From Oscillospiraceae bacterium (GTDB lineage Bacteria; Bacillota; Clostridia; Oscillospirales; Oscillospiraceae), in NCBI GenBank assembly GCA_016287555.1, contig JAEFAK010000047.1, forward strand, positions 1-10,888: a stretch of 10,888 nt of DNA, written 5' to 3'. Below are positions 6,036 through 10,888 of this stretch, in pieces; position 1 is the stretch's first letter; every line of letters begins with the position of its first letter. Both the position numbers and the translations under genes were made by a program. The notes beneath the pieces were generated by a model that did not search any database, was not told the DNA's origin, and saw nothing but the letters and a program-made list of their open reading frames with translations.

Positions 6036-8165
6036 ATGGATATTGAAAGCGTCATTTCCCTGATGATGGTCGAGGAAAAGGCCGCCCTCGTCTCCGGCAC
6101 GAACTCCATGTATACCAACCCCATCCCGCGCCTCGGAGTGCCGGGCCTCTGCATGGCCGACGGCCCGCACGGCCTGCGGCATCAGAAGTCCTCCGGCGAG
6201 TTCGGAGCGACCCGGTCCGAGTCCGCGACGGCCTTCCCGACGGCGGCCTGCACGGCCTGCGGCTGGGACCCGGAAAATCTCCGGAAGATGGGCGAGGCCA
6301 TAGGCGAGGAATGCCGCCATTACGGCGTCCATACGCTGCTCGGCCCCGGCGTCAACATCAAGCGCAACCCGCTCTGCGGCCGAAACTTCGAGTATTTCTC
6401 GGAGGATCCGCTCCTTGCGGGCAGCATGGCAGCGGCCATGGTCGAGGGCGTTCAGTCCCGCGGAGTCGGCGTCTCGGTAAAGCATTTTGCCATGAACAAT
6501 ACCGAGAACAACCGCATGATGGGCAATTCCGTCGCCTCCGAGAAGACGATGCGCATGATCTATCTCAAGCCCTTCGAGCAGGTCGTCCGTCAGGCTAAGC
6601 CCGCGACGATGATGTGCGCTTACAACCGGATAAACGGCGTCTACTGCTCGGATAATAAATGGCTGCTGACAGACGTACTGCGCGGCGAATGGGGCTTCGA
6701 CGGCGTCGTCATGAGCGACTGGGGAGCGGTGCATGACCGCGTAGCCGGTCTCATGGCAGGCCTCGATCTGGAGATGCCGGGCGATACGGCCATCTGCCGC
6801 CGCCGCATCCTCGACGCCGTCGCCGACGGGAGCCTGCCCATGGAGGTCCTTGACGAGGCCTGCCGGAGAATACTGCGCTGGGTAGACAAATACGTCCTGC
6901 CCGAGAGCGGCGAGCCCGTTGACTGGGAGGCGCATCACGCGCTTGCGGGCGAGATAGCAGCCGACTGCGCCGTCCTCATGAAAAACGACGGGACGCTGCC
7001 CCTGTCGGGCTCGGGAAAGCTCCATATCACAGGCCCGCTTTTCGAGACCATGCGCTTTCAGGGCGCGGGCAGTTCGATGATAAATCCGACGAAGGTAACA
7101 ACGCCGAAGGACGCCTTCGACGCGCGGGGGATAGCTTCCGTGCCGCTCGAAGAAAGCGACACAGTCCTCGTTTTCGCCGGCCTTACCGACGGGTATGAGA
7201 CCGAGGGGCGCGACCGTGCGGACATGCGCCTTCCGGAGGACCAGCTCCGCCTCATAGACGATCTGAGCTATTCGGGCAAAAAGATAGTCGTCGTCCTGTT
7301 CGGCGGATCGCCCGTCGAGCTTCCGTTTACCGACAGCGTCAGCGCCATACTCAATATGTATCTTCCCGGACAGAATGGCGGCGAGGCTGTCTGTAAGCTG
7401 CTCTTCGGGGAGAAGAACCCCTCCGGCAGGCTCGCCGAGACGTGGCCCCTGCGCTATGAGGACGTGCCCGGGGCGTCGGCCTACGGCAAGCAGCCGCTCG
7501 AGGTATACGCCGAGGGCTGCGAGGTCGGCTATCGCTATTATGACAGAAACGGCGTGCCCGTCCGATTCCCGTTCGGCTTCGGCCTGAGCTATACGACCTT
7601 CGAAAGCAGCGAGTGGAGCAAAGACGGGGATACCTATACGAGGACCGTGACCAACACCGGCGAGCGCGCCGGGGCAGAGGTCGTCCAGCTCTATCTGAAC
7701 GGCGAGCTGGCCGGCTTCAGGAAGGTATACCTCGAACCCGGCGAGACGAAGACCGTCTCCGTCACCGTCGATCCGACGCCTGAGCCCGACTGGTCAGACG
7801 AATATGAAGTTCCCGCCGAGGAAGCGCGCCTTCCGATAACACTGGAATCTCGCTTTACGGACCTCAAGCTGACCTTTTTCGGCCGAAAGATCTATAAAGC
7901 CGTGTCCAAAAGAGCGGACAAGCAGGCAAGACAGGCCGAGAAGCTCCCGGACGGGCCTGAAAAGGAAAATAAACGCAAGGCGGCGCGCTTCATGCGCTGC
8001 GTCATCGAGAGCAGCTCGCTGCGCTCGATGGCCATGTCGGCGGGCAAGACGCTGCCGTATAACTATGCCGAAGCGTTCGTCGAGATAGCCAACGGGCGTC
8101 TTCTGAAGGGTCTCGGCCGCTTCCTGAAGAAGGTCGACGTGCCGACCCTTCCCAAGGATAAATAA
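6036..8165 (+). CDS. Glycoside hydrolase family 3 protein (beta-glucosidase-type)
   Basis: 709 residues with no signal peptide, so it probably acts in the cytoplasm on imported oligosaccharides or glycosides. Residues about 10-290 are the family 3 barrel: ADGPHGLR, VNIKRNPLCGRNFEYFSEDP, KHFAMNNTENNR (K149, H150) and GVVMSDWGAVHD, where D228 in SDW is the expected nucleophile. Residues about 310-515 are the alpha/beta sandwich; E390 in YETEGRDR fits the expected acid/base. FPFGFGLSYTTF (about 511-522) leads into an FnIII-like domain. This domain seems shortened: after SVTVDP (about 580) I do not see the usual tryptophan/tyrosine and G-x-S-S segment. An unusual basic tail of about 100 residues follows (606-709). 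Family members cleave terminal beta-glucosides, xylosides or N-acetylglucosaminides; the specificity here is not decided by sequence. First gene of a likely three-gene unit. Confidence 0.92.
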   Translation: MDIESVISLMMVEEKAALVSGTNSMYTNPIPRLGVPGLCMADGPHGLRHQKSSGEFGATRSESATAFPTAACTACGWDPENLRKMGEAIGEECRHYGVHTLLGPGVNIKRNPLCGRNFEYFSEDPLLAGSMAAAMVEGVQSRGVGVSVKHFAMNNTENNRMMGNSVASEKTMRMIYLKPFEQVVRQAKPATMMCAYNRINGVYCSDNKWLLTDVLRGEWGFDGVVMSDWGAVHDRVAGLMAGLDLEMPGDTAICRRRILDAVADGSLPMEVLDEACRRILRWVDKYVLPESGEPVDWEAHHALAGEIAADCAVLMKNDGTLPLSGSGKLHITGPLFETMRFQGAGSSMINPTKVTTPKDAFDARGIASVPLEESDTVLVFAGLTDGYETEGRDRADMRLPEDQLRLIDDLSYSGKKIVVVLFGGSPVELPFTDSVSAILNMYLPGQNGGEAVCKLLFGEKNPSGRLAETWPLRYEDVPGASAYGKQPLEVYAEGCEVGYRYYDRNGVPVRFPFGFGLSYTTFESSEWSKDGDTYTRTVTNTGERAGAEVVQLYLNGELAGFRKVYLEPGETKTVSVTVDPTPEPDWSDEYEVPAEEARLPITLESRFTDLKLTFFGRKIYKAVSKRADKQARQAEKLPDGPEKENKRKAARFMRCVIESSSLRSMAMSAGKTLPYNYAEAFVEIANGRLLKGLGRFLKKVDVPTLPKDK

Positions 8166-8180
8166 CAGGAGGAGAACATC

Positions 8181-8495
8181 ATGCCGCTCAATGCGAAAAG
8201 AATAGGCGAGATGGAAGATATCATGAATGAGTGCTCGCGGGCGATGGGCGAGCTCGGCGAGCAGCTGGACAGGCTCGAAGCTCTGCGGGACAAGATGTCC
8301 GAGCTCTTTGCCTACTACGGCAGCGAGGCCTGGTATGAGGACAGGGAGGCATGGGACGCCGTGGGCGAAAAGCCCGAGGGACTGACCGCGGGCGTCCTCT
8401 CCGAGGACCTCGTATATGACGGGATAACCGAGGTAAGGGACCTCGCTTTCCGCATGATAGAATCGGGGACGGACATCCTCAAAAACAGACTTTGA
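8181..8495 (+). CDS. DUF4298 domain protein
   Basis: 104 residues, soluble, mostly helical and acidic. The first half (residues 5-43) has heptad-like hydrophobic spacing typical of a helical hairpin. The recognisable core is AYYGSEAWYEDREAW (residues 44-58) followed by GVLSEDLVYDGITEV (71-85); a Tyr-Tyr pair, a Trp-x-x-D and the G-V-L-S-E-D motif are what I recall for DUF4298. No function is established for the family to my knowledge. The ATG at 8181 has a near-perfect AGGAGGAG at 8167-8174. It begins 15 bases after the GH3 stop and ends 19 bases before the flavodiiron start, so it is probably translated from a shared transcript. Nothing in it suggests catalysis or membrane association. Confidence 0.8.
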   Translation: MPLNAKRIGEMEDIMNECSRAMGELGEQLDRLEALRDKMSELFAYYGSEAWYEDREAWDAVGEKPEGLTAGVLSEDLVYDGITEVRDLAFRMIESGTDILKNRL

Positions 8496-8514
8496 GCGCA
8501 GGGAGGAACGGAGC

Positions 8515-10305
8515 ATGGATCAGAACATCGTCAGCGTCGGCGTGCAGGATCTTGACATACGCCTTTTCGAGGGCCAGTTTTTCACGCCGAAGGGCATGGC
8601 TTATAACTCATATCTGATAAAGGACGAAAAGACAGCCGTCATGGATTCCGTGGAGCGCAGCTTTGCCGGGGCGTGGCTGGAGAACATCGACCGGGCTCTC
8701 GGCGGGGCGAAGCCGGACTATCTGATAGTCCAGCACATGGAGCCCGATCACAGCGGCAGTATAGCCGACTTCATGGCGCGATATCCGCAAGCCGTCATAG
8801 TTTCCTCGGCGAAGGCTTTTTCGATGATGCAGGCGTTTTACGGCAGCGAGTGGCCCGAGCGCCGCGTTCTCGTCAAGGAGGGCGACGCGCTCTCTCTCGG
8901 AAAACATTCCCTGCGCTTCATAGCCGCGCCCATGGTGCACTGGCCGGAGGTCCTCATGACGCTTGACGAGACGACGGGGACGCTCTTTTCCGCCGACGCC
9001 TTCGGCCGCTTCGGCGCCGGGGAAGGAGAGAGCGATGCCTGCGTCATGTCCGAGGCGAGGCGGTATTATTTCGGCATCGTCGGCAAGTTCGGCGCGCAGG
9101 TCAGAAACGTCCTGAAAAAGCTCTCCGGCTCGAAGATAAACGTCATCTGCCCGCTGCACGGGACCGTCCTCGAGGGCGACCTGTCGCCGTGGCTTAACGC
9201 CTACTCGACATGGGCGGACTACGCCCCGGAATCGGAGGGCGTCGCCATAGCGTTCACTTCCGTATACGGCAATACCCGCAAGGCTGTCGAGCTGCTCGCG
9301 TCCATGCTGGCCGAGCGCGGATGCCCGAAGACGGTCGTCACGGACCTGACGGACGCAGATCAGTCCCGCGCCGTCGCGGAGGCCTTCCGCTTCGGAAAGC
9401 TCGTGCTCGCCTCGACGACGTACAACGGCGAGGTCTTTCCCGCCATGCGCAGCTTTATTGAGAAGCTTGCCGAACGGAATTATCAAAAGCGCACCGTCGC
9501 GCTCATCGAAAACGGCTCCTGGGCGCCGATGGCGGCAAAGACGATGCACAAGATGCTCGACGGCTGCAAGAACCTGACCTTCACCGATACGACTGTCAAG
9601 ATCACCTCCGCGCTGAACGACGAAAGCAAGCAGCAGATTGAAGATCTCGCGAACGAGCTTTGCAAGGACTATCTCGCGCAGCGCGACGAGACTGCAAACA
9701 AGAACGACCTCGCCGCCCTGTTCAAGATCGGCTACGGCCTCTATGTCGTCACGACCAACGACGGCAAAAAAGACAACGGGCTGATTGTCAACACCGTTTC
9801 TCAGGTAACAAGCACGCCGAACCGTGTTGCCGTCACGATCAACAAAGACAACTATTCCCACCATGTGATCAAGCAGACCGGGATTCTGAACGTCAACTGT
9901 CTTTCGGTCGAAGCGCCGTTCGGCATCTTCGAGACCTTCGGGTTCCAAAGCGGCCGCAACAAGGACAAGTTTGAGGGCTGGCCGCCGCTGCGCTCCGACA
10001 ACGGACTCGCCTTTTTGCCGATGTTCATCAACGCGTTCATGTCACTGAAGGTCGAGCAGTACGTCGATCTCGGCACGCACGGGATGTTCATCTGCGCCGT
10101 CACCGAGGCGCGCGTCATCAACGACAAAGAGACGATGACCTACACCTATTACCAGAACAACGTGAAACCGAAGCCGAAGACCGAAGGCAAGAAAGGCTTC
10201 GTGTGCAAGATCTGCGGCTATGTCTATGAGGGCGACGAACTGCCAGACGACTTCATCTGCCCGCTCTGCAAGCACGGCGCTGCCGATTTTGAACCGATCT
10301 CGTAA
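8515..10305 (+). CDS. Flavodiiron protein fused to flavin reductase and rubredoxin domains
   Basis: 596 residues, four domains. Residues 1-235 are the metallo-beta-lactamase-type diiron domain with ligands H74, E76, D78 (HMEPDH), H142, D161 and H215, all conserved. Residues about 242-388 are flavodoxin (FMN loop TSVYGNTRKA at 248-257; TTYNGEVFP at 301-309). Residues about 398-545 are a flavin reductase-like FMN-binding domain (GLYVVTT; GLIVNTVSQVTSTP). Residues 561-596 are rubredoxin, with C564, C567, C582 and C585. The family reduces O2 to water and/or NO to N2O in anaerobes; the fused electron-transfer domains should allow NAD(P)H to drive the reaction without separate partners. Cytoplasmic. 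The start is supported by GGGAGGAA just upstream. Isoleucine codon usage changes sharply near residues 246-315 while the frame stays intact. No convincing terminator follows. Confidence 0.93.
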   Translation: MDQNIVSVGVQDLDIRLFEGQFFTPKGMAYNSYLIKDEKTAVMDSVERSFAGAWLENIDRALGGAKPDYLIVQHMEPDHSGSIADFMARYPQAVIVSSAKAFSMMQAFYGSEWPERRVLVKEGDALSLGKHSLRFIAAPMVHWPEVLMTLDETTGTLFSADAFGRFGAGEGESDACVMSEARRYYFGIVGKFGAQVRNVLKKLSGSKINVICPLHGTVLEGDLSPWLNAYSTWADYAPESEGVAIAFTSVYGNTRKAVELLASMLAERGCPKTVVTDLTDADQSRAVAEAFRFGKLVLASTTYNGEVFPAMRSFIEKLAERNYQKRTVALIENGSWAPMAAKTMHKMLDGCKNLTFTDTTVKITSALNDESKQQIEDLANELCKDYLAQRDETANKNDLAALFKIGYGLYVVTTNDGKKDNGLIVNTVSQVTSTPNRVAVTINKDNYSHHVIKQTGILNVNCLSVEAPFGIFETFGFQSGRNKDKFEGWPPLRSDNGLAFLPMFINAFMSLKVEQYVDLGTHGMFICAVTEARVINDKETMTYTYYQNNVKPKPKTEGKKGFVCKICGYVYEGDELPDDFICPLCKHGAADFEPIS

Positions 10306-10324
10306 AAGAATTTTGGAAAAAGTC

Positions 10325-10353
10325 TTGACTTTAGGAATTTAAAGTGATACAAT
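10325..10353 (+). promoter_or_regulatory. Promoter of the leader peptide-DAHP synthase unit
   Basis: TTGACT (10325-10330, five of six), an exact 17-base spacer and TACAAT (10348-10353, five of six), with an extended TGA just before the -10. This is the strongest promoter in the window. Transcription would start near 10360, giving a leader transcript of about 190 bases before the DAHP synthase ATG. Confidence 0.88.
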
Positions 10354-10382
10354 GTGCAAAACAATTCACAGGAGACAACACA

Positions 10383-10442
10383 ATGAAACGCAACGGCAGC
10401 GCCTGGGCTTACTATTACTTTAGCTTTATTAACAAAAGTTAA
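10383..10442 (+). CDS. Aromatic amino acid leader peptide (19 residues)
   Basis: Encodes MKRNGSAWAYYYFSFINKS with AGGAG at 10370-10374, eight bases before the ATG, and tandem stops TAA TAG (10440-10445). Six of 19 residues are aromatic: W8, Y10, Y11, Y12, F13, F15. It starts about 23 bases after the predicted transcription start and ends about 45 bases before a terminator hairpin, which in turn precedes the DAHP synthase gene. This is the arrangement of attenuator leader peptides such as E. coli pheL and trpL: scarcity of charged tRNA-Tyr, tRNA-Phe or tRNA-Trp would stall the ribosome over the codon cluster and prevent termination. The peptide itself probably has no other role. All observations are direct; the regulatory role is inferred from layout. 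Confidence 0.88.
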   Translation: MKRNGSAWAYYYFSFINKS

Positions 10443-10523
10443 TAGGGCCGGTAAGTTGCGCTGTCAAACAGGAAATCGAGACACAAACCCCTGCAGTGAA
10501 CTTCCGCTGCAGGGGCTTTTTTT
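10397..10523 (+). promoter_or_regulatory. Transcription attenuator (competing leader RNA hairpins)
   Basis: Four segments can be drawn by hand. Segment 1, CAGCGC (10397-10402) inside the leader reading frame just before the Tyr codons, pairs with segment 2, GCGCTG (10458-10463). Segment 2 can instead pair with segment 3: 10455-10463 with 10494-10501, eight pairs with one bulged G and one G-T wobble. Segment 3 is part of the 5' arm of the terminator. A ribosome stalled on Tyr/Phe codons (10410-10421) would cover segment 1 and free segment 2 to block the terminator. One reaching the stop codon and leaving would allow 1:2 pairing and termination. This was folded by eye; energies were not computed. 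Confidence 0.72.
10488..10523 (+). terminator. Attenuator terminator upstream of DAHP synthase
   Basis: Stem CCCCTGCAGTG (10488-10498) with CGCTGCAGGGG (10505-10515), one T-G wobble, six-base loop AACTTC, followed by C and a seven-T run (10517-10523). It lies between the leader peptide and a gene with its own ribosome binding site, so it must be conditionally read through for that gene to be expressed from this promoter. Confidence 0.92.
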
Positions 10524-10548
10524 ATAAACATATTGGAGGTTTTGAATT

Positions 10549-10888
10549 ATGGTAGTCGTCGTCAAAAAAGGAACAAACGAACAGCAGCTGTCGCATCTCG
10601 TTGACTGGCTGCGGTCGATGAATATCGACGTGCAGACGTCGGAAGGACAGTATGAAACGGTGCTTGGCCTGATCGGCGACACGTCGCGGATCGACATGGA
10701 CCTGATCAGCGGACTCGACATCGTCGATTCGGTGACGCGTATCACGGAGCCTTATAAAAGCGCGAACCGGAAATTCCACCCGGACGACACGGTGATCGAC
10801 GTCTGCGGCCACAAGATCGGCGACGGCAACCTCGCGTATATCGCGGGTCCCTGCTCGGTGGAATCGCCGGCGCAGATCACGTCGATCG
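10549..10888 (+). CDS. aroF: 3-deoxy-7-phosphoheptulonate (DAHP) synthase, type I-beta, 5' part
   Basis: First 113 residues; the gene continues past the window. It catalyses condensation of phosphoenolpyruvate and erythrose 4-phosphate, the first step of the shikimate pathway to Phe, Tyr and Trp. Residues 1 to about 66 (MVVVVKKGTNEQQL, ETVLGLIGDTS, VDSVTRITEPYK) match the ferredoxin-like regulatory domain found in Thermotoga-type DAHP synthases, where it binds Tyr/Phe for feedback inhibition. From NRKFHPDDTVIDV the catalytic barrel begins, with YIAGPCSVESPAQI at 97-110 matching the conserved I-A-G-P-C-S-V-E motif. The ATG at 10549 has GGAGG at 10535-10539. Its position behind an aromatic leader peptide and terminator indicates transcriptional attenuation as well as the probable allosteric control. 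The symbol aroF is a common Firmicutes usage; aroG or aroA is also used. Confidence 0.93.
   Translation, partial: MVVVVKKGTNEQQLSHLVDWLRSMNIDVQTSEGQYETVLGLIGDTSRIDMDLISGLDIVDSVTRITEPYKSANRKFHPDDTVIDVCGHKIGDGNLAYIAGPCSVESPAQITSI

Noticed and set aside
6006..7025. 339-residue minus-strand frame opposite the GH3 gene
   Set aside because: The plus strand carries clear GH3 catalytic motifs across the whole stretch, so this is a shadow.
8608..9948. 446-residue open frame on the minus strand
   Set aside because: Antisense to the flavodiiron gene, whose ligands and domains are all conserved; no family motif is visible in the antisense product.
10306..10330. Possible terminator after the flavodiiron gene
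   Set aside because: AAAGTC and GACTTT are adjacent with only two bases between them and overlap the -35 box; the loop is too small and no T-run follows.
10306..10548. T-box riboswitch upstream of DAHP synthase
   Set aside because: No T-box consensus sequence or long specifier stem is seen, and the predicted leader transcript of about 190 bases is largely explained by the leader frame and terminator.
1..10888. CRISPR arrays, tRNA or rRNA genes, insertion sequences, phage genes
   Set aside because: No regularly spaced direct repeats, cloverleaf-like or rRNA segments, transposase or integrase frames were found; the only tandem repeat is the coding hexapeptide array at 538-627.

Overview
The window looks like chromosome from an anaerobic, probably gut-associated, high-GC member of the Clostridia. 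The signs are Gram-positive style ribosome binding sites (AGGAGG type), an oxygen/NO-reducing flavodiiron fusion, a clostridial-type Old Yellow Enzyme with an Fe-S cluster, a cytosolic GH3 glycosidase and a DUF4298 protein. This assignment is inference from gene content and composition. All supported genes lie on the + strand.

Layout. At 1-1844 are the 3' end of an MscS-type mechanosensitive channel, a membrane-anchored surface protein with a hexapeptide repeat, and a 74-residue conserved protein. They are tightly spaced and end at a strong terminator (1885-1914). At about 1943-3960 is a single-gene unit with its own promoter encoding a 651-aa FMN/FAD/4Fe-4S enoate-reductase-like enzyme. At 3994-4341 is a small heavy-metal-binding (CopZ-like) protein with promoter and terminator. 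At 4441-5870 are a MATE exporter and a terminator. At 5972-10305 a promoter precedes a GH3 glycosidase, a DUF4298 protein and a four-domain flavodiiron protein, with gaps of 15 and 19 bases that suggest co-transcription. At 10325-10888 is a new unit: a strong promoter, a 19-residue leader peptide rich in Trp, Tyr and Phe codons, a terminator hairpin, and the start of a DAHP synthase gene that runs off the window.

The most notable element is the last one. The leader peptide MKRNGSAWAYYYFSFINKS, followed by a hairpin with a T-run just upstream of the first enzyme of aromatic amino acid synthesis, has the layout of ribosome-mediated transcription attenuation. A competing antiterminator pairing can be drawn by hand. 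Such leaders are best known from Proteobacteria and Actinobacteria, whereas Firmicutes more often use T-box or TRAP control of aromatic genes.

The second notable point is a change in codon usage inside the flavodiiron gene, roughly between 9250 and 9460. Upstream genes use ATA for about half of the isoleucines. Downstream of that point no ATA appears in 28 isoleucine codons, including the leader and the DAHP synthase. This points to recombination inside the gene or to a chimeric assembly join, so linkage between the aromatic locus and the rest of the window should be treated with care.
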